Of a stretch of DNA of 64,000 nt, positions 1 to 12,346 are shown piece by piece (positions within the stretch are counted from its first letter, which is position 1; the number at the start of each line of letters is the position of its first letter). The stretch spans positions 15,598,501-15,662,500 of the forward strand of contig JAMPIT010000484.1 of NCBI GenBank assembly GCA_026261815.1, read 5' to 3'. The translations under genes and the position numbers were made by a program. This DNA comes from Monarcha castaneiventris obscurior. Taxonomy: Eukaryota; Chordata; Aves; Passeriformes; Monarchidae. Under the pieces are notes generated by a model. The model searched no databases. It saw only the letters and a program-made list of their open reading frames with translations, and was not told the DNA's origin.

Positions 1-1889
1 GGCAGAGAGCCTGGATGTAAAACCAGAGAAACAGAGGAGAATCTTCAAAAACTGCTGCAAATTATTAAGTGGAAAAAAATGACACCAGTCCAAGAATATG
101 AGGGGAATGTTCCAGCAGTGGCTTGGACTGGTGTAACTCAAAAGCACTTCAGAAAACAGCATTAGAGGGCACAACAAAACCAATGTACTTATGCTTACAC
201 AGGCAGCATTTGCTGGGAACTATCTCTGAATGCAAGTAAAGCTCTCATCATTTATTGTTTGCTCTTTGCAGCCTCCTGTACTAAAACTTGGCACAAAGAG
301 ATGCTCAGGGAAATAGCTGCTGAGTAATTTCAAGCCAGTATCAAACCTTTCCTTAGTTATTCAAAAGCACATAGTGAGAGAGGACTCTGTGACCTGGTAC
401 TTTTTGTGGAAGATGGAAAAATGTCAATAAAGGTTTTAAGATGAGGGATGTGCTATCACAGCCTGTGGACATACCACTGCTGACCATGTAAACAACTCCT
501 CACTGTTCCTCTCCCTTCCTTAAACTCTGTGACAAAGCCAGCAGTTTCCACTAGCCAAGGAAAAAGTATTTGCATGTGCCAGGAGATGTTCTACATCCAC
601 ATCCATGATGCCTTTTCTTGATTATTTGAGGATGTAACATTGACAACAACTTGACTGGCTCGCTGTAATTAATAATCAAAAAGCATATTTCAGCATCATA
701 AAGCAGATGATAGCATTCTCCTAGAAAGCACTATAGATGAAAGTTGTTTAACATTTCTTCAGCAACACTGAGAACAATTAGACTTCCATAAAGTAAAGGT
801 ACAAAATTACCAATAGTGAACTGTCCTGTGAGAAGAGCACCTTGTTGGACAAGTACCAAAGGAAAGTAATACTCAGATAAAATCTTGATTCAATTGTTTA
901 CACTGGCAACTACAAATTAAAATTTGCTTTACATAAACCGTAATAGGCAGGGACCTCCTCAAAGAAAAGGACAAGCCATGGCAGGCAAGACAGAAAAAAT
1001 GGATGGTCCCTACCCCCACATGAGGGTACAATTCCAGAACTGTATCAGAAAGCTGTGAGTATTCCCAGCCATCCCAGACTAACACTCTTCTTGGCCTGGT
1101 GTTCCAAGGTGATCCAAAACCTGAGCTGATTTATCATAATACACTAGGAATTGATATCACAAGCCTATCAAAGAGGACACACCAAGGCACTTCAGAAAAA
1201 CAGGACAGATCACAATGGCAGCAAACAGCTTCAGTTATCTGACTTTTCAAACCAGCAGCACAAGCTTGCCAAAACATTAAGAACAAGATGAACACAAGGA
1301 CAGAACTAGATATTAACCACTCTGACAGACAAATGCCATAATAAGTGTTAACACCACCAAGCTTTTCATAAGCCCATCTCATAGTGCCACCACAAAAAAA
1401 GGAAAGTCACAGCTTCCCAAAAACAAAACCACCAAGGTGGATCAGATTTTGTTCTCCTTTAAGCCAGGGATACACCCTGCTTCGACACAGAGCAGTAACA
1501 AACACAACCATGACAGCCCCACAGCCAGAACCTACCCCAGACTCTGTGAAACTGGAGTTTCTCCCTGTGTACAGCACCAGGCACGTGCACTGAGACACTC
1601 ACTGTGCTCATCTTTCTTCCACATTGCTAATATTTGTAGAATAGCTGGCCAGGGAGCTGGGCTGGACTGTTACCTGCATCATACTGCTGTTCTCCATTCA
1701 TCTCCACAGGAGCCCAGGGGTTGTTCCCAGCAGCCAGAAGCAGGGCAAGCCAAGGCTGTCACTGTTGGGTGGTCATGAGTCGCCTCCTGCCTTCGACAGC
1801 AGCCAGGACATTCAGGAAGGGATCCTGGAAAACACCTGAAAGGAACAACTGGTAAGAAAATCTTCATGGGATTTTTAGCTACTTTTAAG
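1..1889. other. Gene-free AT-leaning stretch, no recognised element
   Basis: All frames are broken by stops at short intervals and I see no repeat family, structural RNA or convincing splice cassette. The longest open stretches (for example 1437-1778 plus and 1134-1382 minus) have no recognisable motif and overlap one another, as expected by chance. A candidate plus-strand donor (CTG|GTAAGA near 1855) has no good partner acceptor. It reads as intron or intergenic DNA. Confidence 0.5.
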
Positions 1890-2115
1890 ATAGAACCCTA
1901 GAGTGGTTTGGGTTGGAAGGGAACTCAAAGAGCATCTCCTTCCAACTCCCTGCCATGGGCAGGGACACCTTCCACTATCCCAGGTTGCTCCAAGCCCCAT
2001 CCCAACCTGGCCTTCAGCACTTCTGGGATGGGGCAGCCACAGCTTCTCTGGGCAGCCTGTGCCAGTGCCCCACCACCCTCACAGCAGAGCATTTCTTCCT
2101 AATATCCAATTTGCA
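1890..2115 (-). mobile_element. CR1 LINE fragment, 3' end, 5'-truncated
   Basis: The plus strand carries the familiar antisense CR1 tail: GGTTTGGGTTGGAAGGGAAC near 1903, then CCATGGGCAGGGACACCTTCC near 1952, a 'CAGGTTGCTCCAAGCCCCAT' stretch, CTTCTCTGGGCAGCCTGTGCC near 2043 and a 'TTTCTTCCTAATATCCAATT' segment near 2091. These are in the order expected of the CR1 3' region, so the element's sense strand is minus and its 3' end is near 1890. Remnants of the terminal TCATAGAA-type octamers may be visible just before 1895, but decayed. Only about 225 bp remain of a roughly 4.5-kb element, so no reverse transcriptase is present. The small ORFs at 1903-2170 are readings of this repeat. This is strong evidence for a bird or other sauropsid genome. 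Confidence 0.9.
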
Positions 2116-5100
2116 AACCTGTTCCTATGAGCAATTAAATACTTACTTCACTACAAATGGTAGAAAATGAGCAAAATCAGGTTTAAAGCAAGCCCACCAA
2201 TTCACTGGCAGTGAACCACGAGTTTTCTTTCCTTACAAAATTCTCCACAAAAACAAAGTTGTATAGTAAATGAAAGTCCAGGTAACACGTTTCTTTACTA
2301 GTAACACACTCTGACTGACAACTTTATAAAAATCAATGAGATGAGTGGCCACAAACCCACATAAGATTATTGGCTTAAAAATTCTTGTAAGAAAAAGATA
2401 ATTTCAAAAAGCTTTTGCATTCCAGCTGAATGTCTGTGAAGCACCAAGATTTTTGTTTTAAGTGAGATACCTGAAATAATGCAGAGGACAAATAAGCAGG
2501 TTCTCAAAAACACAAGCTGTGCTTCTGAGATAAATATTTGAATAACAACAGTTTCTAAAAAGGAAGTCCTATACATTTGAAAAGTCTCTGATTGTAAGTT
2601 TTGTACAGCTAGAGTTTCTACGCAGACTACCTGATAATCCTTAGAGGTACACAACACTGGCAGCTTCCCTCACACACAAACAAATCAACAAACTTGAATA
2701 GAATAAAATATCCAGCAGCAGTGCTCAGTCATGTAGGAAGTTCAAGTACAATCAAAGCTGCAGCCAACTTCAAAAATTTTCCTTACATGTGAAAATATAA
2801 TTTTTTTGAGAGTAGCAAGAGTTATCATTAAGAGCTCCTATTGAATGGCAGCTTAATGCCACAAAAATCTACTGTATGGAAGATATTAATAACTTTTATT
2901 CATTACAGCTTCACAGGAATGTGTCTGGAATAGGAGCCAGCTGCCAATCTCTGCTATATGCTTCTAACCTGCTCCTCTGCAGCCCAGAAAGTCTGTGCTC
3001 AGCATGGAACTACAAGGTCACACATTAACTCCCAGTTCAGCTCAGCCTCTGGGACAGAGTTACTGAGAAATTAAGCACAGGTTCCCCTCTCTCTCTCCAC
3101 TGGCTCCCCACACACTTTTTCCAGGCTCTCAGGACAAAGCAGTGCAGGGTAAGATAACTCGAGCACGTGTTCCCACACTATCCTCTCCCAAGACCTTCCT
3201 CCTACACAGACTGAGCTTCCACCTATTCTGTCTTTTATAAAGTGATGCTGGAAGTTGATGTCACTTGCAGGATGCTCAGCACACAGAGAAGAGCCAACCA
3301 ACAAAACACTTTTTAATCATTAATCAAAATATGCCTTGGTAATACATCCCAAGCCTATCAGCTGCCACAGTGCTAAGTCAAAACAAAAGCAATGCTGTGA
3401 GCAAAGCACATATTCCAGCAAATCTGGGGATATGCCACTGCTTTAGAAGAGTGTAGCCTTGGCAAAGTATCCTCAGAATTAGTTGCAATTAAGCTATTTT
3501 CAGTTTATGGGATACAGCTCTCAATTAGCTTCTATAACCAAACTACGTGATGTAACTAAATTCCGTATTTCTTTTTGCAACATGAAAGTATTTAAGACAC
3601 TACCCTTCCCCCAAGAAAACCCCAAAACAAACCCACAAAACCAAACCCCAAGCACCAAAGAAGCTGTTGATTTAGAAGATGCCGAACACTGGCAGCTCCT
3701 GTTGAAGTTGATTGATATTCTGCCCAAGTCAAATTGGGTTGTTATTCAGCATTTCATAAGCAGTTGTGGTGTTTTATGTACACAAAATTGAGAGTACTTG
3801 TAATTAGCACCCACCATGGCTGCTGCTTACAGTCTGGCACCCCAAAGATTATCTTTTGATAAATCTCGAGGGAAGTGGAGCACAAGTGCTGCTGGAACAG
3901 AGCTGATTTGGAAATACTTTGGACACTTCAGTCTCACTTCTGCATTTCAAATCTCCTTTCAGCACATGAAATATTCAGATGTTAGCAACTGGAGGCAGCA
4001 TTAAAAACAGTTACAGTTCATTAAAGCCAGATGGCTCACTTGAATATGAAAAGAAATCAAACATAAGTTGGATGTTGAATTAAAGTAAATCAGCTGGTGT
4101 CTGAGGCTTAATATTATTTTAAAACAAAAGCGCATGAGACAATGGGGACAGGAGACACCCCCAAGGACTGGGGATGGAGCTCCAGCAAGGATCAGCTTTC
4201 AGTGAATTCCTTCATGCCAAGGCATCCAGTAAAATCTATTTCAAACCCATGCCCACCCAGCACAGGCAGGCAGGAAACCTGCAGCAGCTCTGCCAGGGCA
4301 GGGCAGGGGTCTGTCAGCACCTGAAAACCACAGCTCTGCTCCCAAAAATCCACTGCTAATGCAGCAAGGGAGGGGAAGATCCCTTCCTGTTGTTACTCTT
4401 GGAGGTGGGAGGAGAGGGACTGAACAGCCTCCTGGTCCCTCTGCCCATTCACACAGAATACCTGTGCTTTTTCACTTCCAGAAATAGCCATTATGCGTTT
4501 CCTAGGAGGGGAGCTGACACGTGCACTTCTTCTAAAGACTTTTTCTAACAAATTTTTTATTCTAGGACTCACTGTGGGCCCGATCCTGATGCTGCACTGG
4601 ACAGGGCTCCAAACCACAGGGCACAGACCCCACCACAATCCTTATTCCTGATGCTGCCGTGCACAACTGCAGCTACAACCTACACTTCATTTGCCTCTGA
4701 TTCTGTTATTGCTGCAGAAATCAGCAATTTCCACAGCCTACAAAAAAAACCCCAAAACAACTCCAGGCTGGTTTTTTTTAACCTTTTCGCTCATCTAACA
4801 GCACTACAGTCAATCATGAATATAGGTCTCAGCTGGCCCTTTTGCCACATGAAGATGATATAGTGGCTCCAGGGGAAAAGGGGAGCATGTTGGAATTAAG
4901 ATTTGTGTGTAACTGGGTACTTGCAGGCCACACACCTTATCAGTGTACGAGCAGATCTAAGGTAGAAATGCAGTTGCATGGGGTCCCCTGCCCGGGGAGA
5001 TAAGCCAGGCTGAAAACATCAGCCCTTTGGAAAACACATTTGCACCAGCTCAGAGGACAAGGAGACTCCACCCAGCCTGACTGAGACTCTGCCAGCTCCT

Positions 5101-6296
5101 CACTGATAGAACAAAGTCAAAACTGGAAAGGATCTTCTCAAATGAGAACTTAAGCTGAAGTGTTTTATTAAAAACAATTAAAATTCTACAGCACAAAAAG
5201 AACCCAATGCAATGAACTATTCGGGTAGGAGCCAACTTAATTTTAGGTTCAACTTACAACATGTAGTACTTGATTCATAAATATTTCTGTGAAATGCATT
5301 CCAGGTATACTGGCAAGTTTCATACCACCCTTAGTTAAGTGTTTTCAGCACAAAACAAGGTATGTTGTGCAAATTTCTCAACCAGAACCAAAATCAATGG
5401 TGCTGGAGAAAATTAACTTTCAAGCTATTCAGTGTGAGTTTCATTCACTCTTTAGTAGCAATACACTCACAGTTACAGAAATACCCAAACTCCCACACTG
5501 GGGTCACTACATTTCCTTAAAACAGCCCCATCATTTTGGGGGAAAATGCCAAAGACTCTGGCTAAACACTGCTGCCAGCTCGGTGGAAGGATGCAGCTGA
5601 CTACCTGCCATAGCAGATCAACCACCTCCATCAGGCACAATGGCAGATTTCTGCCTCCTCTGAACAAAAATCTCACCCTTGCAATCAGGGCTGAGAGAGG
5701 CAAAAGCAAACAAATACTCAGAAGAGTATCTGGTATAAGAAATCTCTAATCCCTGTGATGGAACAGTTTGAGATTCACAGATCAGCAAGTGTCAGTAGAT
5801 CCCTGCTGCTGCACTTGGATGAGGAGCTCACCAAACCCTACAAAGCTGCAGGAGCTGTGCGACACCAGCACAGGGGTGTTTAAAGCCACCAAGGCTTTGC
5901 CCATCTCCTCTCCCCCACCTGAGGGATTTTTAACTCCAGTGACTGGTGCAGGAGCAGGATGGGCACAAACCCAGCCTCTGTCTCAGCTGCCCCATGGAAT
6001 AGGACTCTCATGTTTTGTCAGTCAACAACTCTATTGATGCTTCTGTCAGACAGGACATTAAAATTATTTTCTTGGGAAGCAAACTGTTATTTTATTGTAC
6101 ACATCTACATCTATGCCCTTCCCTCTTGCTCCATCCCCCTGCCATTCTCCCTGCTGGAGCCCTTGGCAGAGGTCCTGCTTCTCCAAGAAAGGGTCTCCAG
6201 AGTCACATACTTCATGCAAGCTCCTAGTTCTCCAAGCCTTTTAGAGTCAAAATAGGGTTTAAGGACTTCCTTATAATTTTGTCTTCTCTTATTTAG
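2116..6296. other. Gene-free stretch with isolated splice-like signals
   Basis: No domain-bearing frame is visible. The most exon-like points are a plus-strand acceptor at 4564-4565, reported as a finding, and a minus-strand cassette near 5609-5707 whose main frames hit stops soon after the acceptor. A moderately GC-rich part at 4140-4640 has short open frames on both strands (minus 4393-4638, plus 4142-4359) with no recognisable motif. I see no repeat family beyond simple A-rich runs. Confidence 0.4.
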
Positions 6297-6330
6297 TCCC
6301 TACCAGCTGGAAGCCTGGATGACACTGCAG
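6297..6330 (+). other. Exon-like cassette, 34 nt (possible microexon)
   Basis: A pyrimidine-rich tract (TTTTGTCTTCTCTTATTTAG) ends at 6296 and reads as a strong 3' splice site. The 34 nt that follow end in CTGCAG|GTATGT, a strong donor. One frame is open across it, too short to identify. Both sites are far better than typical chance sites, but in 64 kb some such pairs are expected, and no coding partner was recognised. It could be a lncRNA exon, or a cryptic exon in the intron of the minus-strand gene, to which it would be antisense. Confidence 0.2.
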
Positions 6331-7210
6331 GTATGTTCTAACTTTCACTTGTATAAACAAAATAAGTATTTCACAAGCCTTCCTAGTACCTGACCTCCCA
6401 CAAACAAAAGACAAAGTGGAAGACTTCTCACAATCTCCAATTTATGCTGAAATTCCAATTTTTCAAGCCATTTTAATTGCTGTTCTGTGATAAGAAAAAA
6501 AATCAGTTCCAGTTGTTCCTGTAGGAAAGAAAACTACCTGTCACAGAAGCCTTGGCTCAGCATTGTTAGCACACTCCAAATCTCTCCAAGACCTGCAAGG
6601 CCCAGAAAGCAGACTACAGACAGGCAAAATAAAAGTTTGATGCCTCTTTAACAAAGTAATAAAAATACTACCAATTTCATTAGTCACAGCTGCTGAAGGA
6701 ATTATCCCATCCAATGTGGAGAACAGAAACCTTTGGCTGACTTGCAGTTCTTTTAAGGCATTATTTTTACACACATGAATTAAACAGCCAGTCTGTAAAA
6801 AGCAGCTTATTTGCCTGTTTCTGTAAGGATTTATCAAAGACAAACAACTGAATCATCTTTTATGCAGGTAGGACCACCAACATTTCCTTTAGATTGTCTT
6901 GATCACACACTGGATGCTCCAAGACAAAAGCAAAACCTTCCCATATTAAAAAAAAAAAACGAGATAACAGAGGCAACTGTGTTCCCACACTTGTGCAGTT
7001 GGTAGCCCAACTGTAACAAAGGAGTTCATCACCTCTTCTTGCCCCTCTAACCTGTCTTAGTCAAATTGGTACAATTTTGTGCTTTTGTAAGAGCTCTGTG
7101 CCCGGGACCAACCCTTCCCCAGCAGCTCTGGCTGTGCCTTGCCCAGCTACAGCCTGTCCAAGGGCCACAGCAGCAACACCAACCAACCACCCCCCACAAG
7201 AAATACTCAC
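6331..7210. other. Unassigned stretch between exon-like cassettes
   Basis: This contains a minus-strand open frame at 6541-6843. A good acceptor-like sequence (GCTGCTTTTTACAG) sits inside it near 6806, but the downstream donor is weak (TTG|GTAGTA). A 12-A run lies near 6948-6959. No repeat family or protein motif is recognised. Confidence 0.35.
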
Positions 7211-7301
7211 TTCACCAAAAGCAGTCAACATTGCTGACATTTCAACCCCTCTCATCTCTCTCTACCAAGTCTCTTCTTGTCAACTTATTTGGGCTTTGTC
7301 C
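7211..7301 (-). other. Exon-like cassette with internal ATG, minus strand
   Basis: On the minus strand ACTTCTGCCCTTGCAG| ends at 7302 and forms a good acceptor. The 91 nt that follow end in GGTGAA|GTGAGT at 7211/7210, a near-consensus donor. All three frames contain stops near the 5' side, so it cannot be an internal coding exon. From an ATG at 7255, with purine at -3, the frame is open to the donor and gives MRGVEMSAMLTAFGE, ending in phase 0. It could be a 5' exon carrying a start codon, a lncRNA exon, or a chance pairing. It is on the same strand as the promoter at 39.9 kb, but nothing links them directly. Confidence 0.22.
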
Positions 7302-10300
7302 CTGCAAGGGCAGAAGTTATGTTGGTCTCCAACATTCGACCCCTGCTCCTTGCAAAGTGCTCCTGAAGACAGGGCACAGGATTCCTGCAACCCCCTTCAT
7401 CTCTTTGCCTGCCAAGAGCATGCTTCAGTTTTCTTAGCTGAACAGCTTCTGTGCGGCCTCTGAGAACAAAACCCATTGAACATGAAGATTATATATGTAT
7501 ATAAATGAAAACAGGAACTACCACCAGAGTTAGATTCATTATTGAAACTCTTAATTAATTCATTTCTCTCACACCTGCACTGAAATCTCTGCTCACAGAC
7601 CAGCAGTCCTACCAGTTCCATCCTTCCAACTCCCTGCTGCTCCCATGGAATATGTTTTAGCAGAAGAGAACTCCAGGTTCATCTCTTCCATTGCAACAGC
7701 AACACTGAGACTCCTCAAAGAGAAGTTCATTTGAAGAACACACCTTCTGTTCTTACACTTGCAAAGAAATTCTTGTAAGATGTAAAAGGGGCAAAGAATC
7801 TGCTGTGGAGGATCCAGGCCATTGCCAACAACAGCAGGCCAGGCTCACAAGGAGTTGTGTGGCTCTGGAACACGCTTCACACCTTCCACGTGGAAGCAAC
7901 CACAAGCAAGCACCCCTGCAGAGGATGCTAAGCCAGCCTGCACCACTGCACTGCACTGCAACAACAAATGTATTATTTCTATTCCAAGGGCTTATTCAAT
8001 ACAAAAAGCCTGTCTTTGTGACAGCTTCCCTGCTTCCCACCCATGAAAGTGGCAGAACACGGGCACAGACTGCTCTGTCCACACTGAACCAGCAAACCCC
8101 ACAGTTATTCCCAGGATTTAACATCACTGTTCTTCCCCTGCAGGACTCAGGTGTCCCAGCAATGCACTCCCACAGCAGCACCCCAGCTCCTGCTCCCTCC
8201 TCACCTGCAGCAAAGGGAAGGCACCTGCACAGCCAGGGACAGCAGTGGCTGTGTCACAGGACAGGGCAGGGGCCACCTCCTGCAGCAGACGCTGCCCCAG
8301 GGTGTCAGAGCCCCTCACACCATGTTAAATGCAGCAAGTGCTGGCATTGCACAGACAAAGACACAGGAACCTCGCAGCAGACTGAAAGGTTACAGCCCAG
8401 CAGTCCTTTCTGCCTTGAGAATGTGGAAATATCTGTGAACATGCATGTTATTAGCAGAAAAATATTTACCAGAGAAAAGGAGAATCGATTTGGTCACAAA
8501 ATGGGACCAGTGCTCAGACCTTTTAACTCTATCTTTTATTAGAGCTATGGTACGTCACAGGAAAACAACAAACAATAACCTACTTAGCAAAATTCTGCTG
8601 AAACCATACGTGGTGTTTATCTTTTCCATTTAGGTTAGGTTAAGCCTGTTTTCCAATCCCGACCCCTGTCTGAAGTCCAGTGGCTTCCAGGATTTGACTC
8701 AGTGCCTGGATCTGCCTGACCATCCAGGTAGCACACCTAGAACTGGGCAGCCTTGGTTAATGAATCTTGAAACACTCAGCTCAACAAATTGCAGGATCTG
8801 ACTTTACAACCTGTGCTGTGCTACCCAGCCACTAAAGCAATTTCCATGGGACTGCACGTTAAGTCCAGGTGAGAATGTAAAAGTCACAGCTCTATTCCCA
8901 GCTAATTTAAATGCCACTGGACAGGCAGAGCATTGACTTGACAGGGCAGTAACACACAATAGGATGTCCCAAAAAGTTCCCTTATATTTATAAGTGGCTG
9001 CAAATAGGAGCTGTTAAATACCGATCAGTTTGCCTCTAACGTTTAAGGTAGTGGGGAGTTCTGTCAAGTCCTTAAGGCTTGTTTTTCCTTTTTAAATGCA
9101 AAATCTCCAGCATTATTCTGCTCTCTTCATCTACTTTCATGCATGCAGACTACAAGCACATTGGGGGTTATGGGCCAAATAAAGAAACCAGACAGAAAAC
9201 ATGGCTCTCCTTTCATTGTCGATTTTTTAAATTCACATCCTATTGCATTAATACAACTGCCTGAAGTTACAAGCTGGAAAAGAAGATGAAGGAAAAATGT
9301 GAAGTTCCTGCTGCTCCCAAGTCCCACACAACAGCCTGGCAGCTTCTTATCCTCCATACAAAGGCAAGCAGTGTGAACAAGCAAATATTCTACCAGTGAA
9401 ATGTAGTATGAATCACGGTGAGATGAAATAGAGCGCTCAGATGGAAAGAAACTGACTTCTACCTCTGGATCTGAATCCCTGGTGCATGCAAGTATGGAAA
9501 CCCATGGGACACAATGATGGGGAAGGGGATGCTGTCCATGAGGAAGTGACAGGCAAGGGTTAATCTGCCAGCAGAGGAAGGGACTCTCTACACTCCATGT
9601 GAGGAGCCTCTCAGTGAAATGTTCCCAACATACAGAGCACCACCCCAACAGCTGCTTTCTCAACTTCCCCAGAGTAACTACAGGACAGAAATGGGTACAG
9701 CATCGTGGTTTAGACTTTTAGTGAAATGACTGAACTTTTTGTCAGAGTTGCCACCAGTCTCACTCTTCTGGCTTGAAACAAAAATGCCCAGAACTCACTC
9801 AGATGCTGTTCAGGAGCCAACTCTGAGCCAATGCCAAGATTTGAGAACTGCAGCAGAGCCCTAGAGAGCAACCTGTGGGGAGCTGTGGGTGGTGGCAAAG
9901 CACCTGCATTAGCTCTTAACAACTATTTGCTGGACCAAAACAAAAGAAAATCACACCCTTTCCATGGTGTCAAGGAAGAGCAGTGGCATTGCTACGTGAA
10001 AGATAAAGTACCAATGGATGAACATAATGGAGGACACAATACTCAGCCATCCACTATGTGAGAAAAATGCGTTATAAATCAAAAAGTACATTCATTGCAT
10101 GTACATTGAGGCAATTAACAAAGAAAATTAATCTGTAAGTGCCCAAAACATGAGAATTACTGGAGAAACGGGAGAAAAAAATTCATCTGTTAGAACACCA
10201 GATTTGGAAACTAAAGGATGTCAGGCCTACAGACAACATAGGAAGGTCAACTTCACAAAGTTACAATAAATAGTTCCCTCATACTGCCACAAGGCTCGAT

Positions 10301-12346
10301 TTATTCAAACAAGTCCTTGCTGCTGACTCCTATTCTGTGCATCTGTTACAGGAAAATCTTTGAATAAAATCTGAGCAGGACACTCAGCTTGGCTCAGCAC
10401 TCAAGTCACATAAAGGGAAAAAACTCTGCACTATCTTCCAAATCCTTCTTTGAAAATGAACTCCTTTTTCAGAGAACCAACTAACGGATGTCACCACTGC
10501 AGACAATACAGCACTTAAAGGAGAAGACTGGCAGGGGAAGGAAGGCATCTTGCAACTAAGACATTTTTTAAAAAGTCCATCACATAAAACGCCTTCTGTA
10601 TGTAAAAGCACCCTCCTACTTGTTTCCTTTGTCATGTCACTGAAATGGTACACAATACAGAAAAAAGTAATATATTACACTCATTTCTCACCACAACCAC
10701 AGGACAACTCAGATCCTGTAAACCAGTGAGGGCTCACACCACTTCCAGACATTTGAAATCCACAAAAAAAGCCCAATTTAACATTTATTGCCAACAAGGA
10801 CACTTTCCACCCCATCAAAAAGAAGTTTAAAGATTAGGAGCTAAACCTATTTATCAACACATTGACCTCTTGTTCTAGATCCCATTTTCCTAGGGCAAGC
10901 AGGAACTCCAACATATCTCCACAGGTCAAATGAAGCTGAGTTCAACTCCAGCTGACAAAAGATTTAAATCTTTAGTGCACATCACTTGTGAAATCATAAC
11001 CAAATCCTAGTTTTGGGTATAAAAATCGACTCAGTGGTTGAACTTTAGCTTCCTGTTTTTAAAATATTGGCACTGATACTAGGGGAAAACAAAGGGAGTG
11101 GGATTTCATTCATATTTCTTTGCATACATGGATCACTAAGCCTTCTTCCCTGAACAAACAATCCGTTAGTCAAATTGTTACTGGCAGGCTAGAGTGAAAA
11201 TTAAGATGGAAAATAATTTATTTCAAAGTTTGCAGTTTTGGTATCACATAATTCCAATCAAAGTAATTTAATCTTATATAATTCCAATTAAAAAAACCCT
11301 TAATCACAGGATCTTCATTTGTTTTTATGCCCACTAATAACATTTGAACATAAGGTCTGTACAGACAGATGCAACCACAAATCAAACTGTCCAACAGACA
11401 GAAAACCTATTTTAACAAGCAGTGGCACTAAAAAAAAACCCTCCATGATTGCAAATAAAAGCTGCAGAAGCAAATAGGACACAGTTTTAGCAAAAGCAGT
11501 CATCACAACAAATCAAGTTGGATCAAAACAGACCCACGATTATCCATACAAAGAAATTAACTTATTCCTGAGCGGCCAGCACAGGTCACAGAACAGGCAA
11601 ACAAGCAGGGAAGGACTCTCTGCTACCTGCTAGCAAGAAGTAAACCTCAACCAACTAAATTATTTCAAACACTGAAGGTAATAAATTTGGAAAGGATTAA
11701 CAGGAAAAAGGACTCTAAAAGATGACAATCACACCCAACACACACTGACCACACTCTACAAAGCCACCTCATCATCAAGGCCATCAGTGCTCAGCCTGTG
11801 CTTTCAGAAACGCTGATAAGCAGTTCTTCATTTCAGATGAAACCCGAATAAATGAGGCTACGGACTTGGAAGAGTCAGGACTTGGGGCTTGCTGTGTCAT
11901 TTTCTACACAAACCCATGATGTAAAGTCCAGCATCGCTTCAGGACTTGTGTGCCTCAGGTTTTTACTGTGGTAGCTCAGTCTCGCTGTTTCATCACCGTG
12001 CAAGGCGAGTCTGATTACCAGAGCAGCCCTGGAACACTCCCAAATCGCTCTGCAGGCAGCAGGTGCCAGCACCAGCACAGCATCTGCAGGGATAGGGAGC
12101 CCTGCCCGACCAGCCCGGGGACAAGGAGCACTGAGGACACCCCTTCCTCCTCCTCCTCCTCCTCGCAGCTCCTGCAACCTGGGACTGACCCACTCTTCCC
12201 CAAGTCCTTCACCAGCACAGCACAGAAACACCAGCAGCAGAGGAAATCAAACAGCAGCAGGTTTCGCTTCTTCCATAAGGATATGCTCTCTTCTCCTCCT
12301 CCCCAGCAGACCAGCTCAATCCAATGCATGTTACCCACATACCATT
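7302..12346. other. Gene-free stretch with GC-richer patch and long chance ORFs
   Basis: A patch at about 7.8-8.4 kb is richer in GC and CAG/CTG trinucleotides than its surroundings, which opens several frames. One plus-strand frame runs 7805-8542 but starts at GTG; its first ATG is at 7925. The predicted peptide is rich in Ser, Pro, Gln and His with no domain. A second GC-richer patch lies at 11.95-12.3 kb and contains the TCC microsatellite. A minus-strand frame at 9127-9663 begins with TTG, not ATG. Elsewhere the stretch is AT-leaning, including a 30-bp-spaced repeat of ATAATTCCAAT at 11248 and 11278. Confidence 0.4.
12145..12164. repeat. (TCC)n microsatellite
   Basis: Between six and seven uninterrupted TCC units lie in a GC-richer patch. 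On the minus strand this gives a GGA/GAG polypurine tract that produces poly-Glu or poly-Gly readings in chance ORFs. It is short, so it may be only weakly polymorphic. Confidence 0.85.

Noticed and set aside
1903..2170. Three overlapping plus-strand frames of 64-85 codons
   Set aside because: They are readings of the antisense strand of the CR1 fragment.
6691..6806. Minus-strand exon in phase with the 7.2-kb cassette
   Set aside because: The acceptor is good but the donor (TTG|GTAGTA) is weak, and the joined reading shows no recognisable family.
9127..9663. 178-codon minus-strand frame
   Set aside because: It starts at TTG rather than ATG, has no domain, and contains no strong splice pair. 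A length like this is plausible by chance across six frames of 64 kb.
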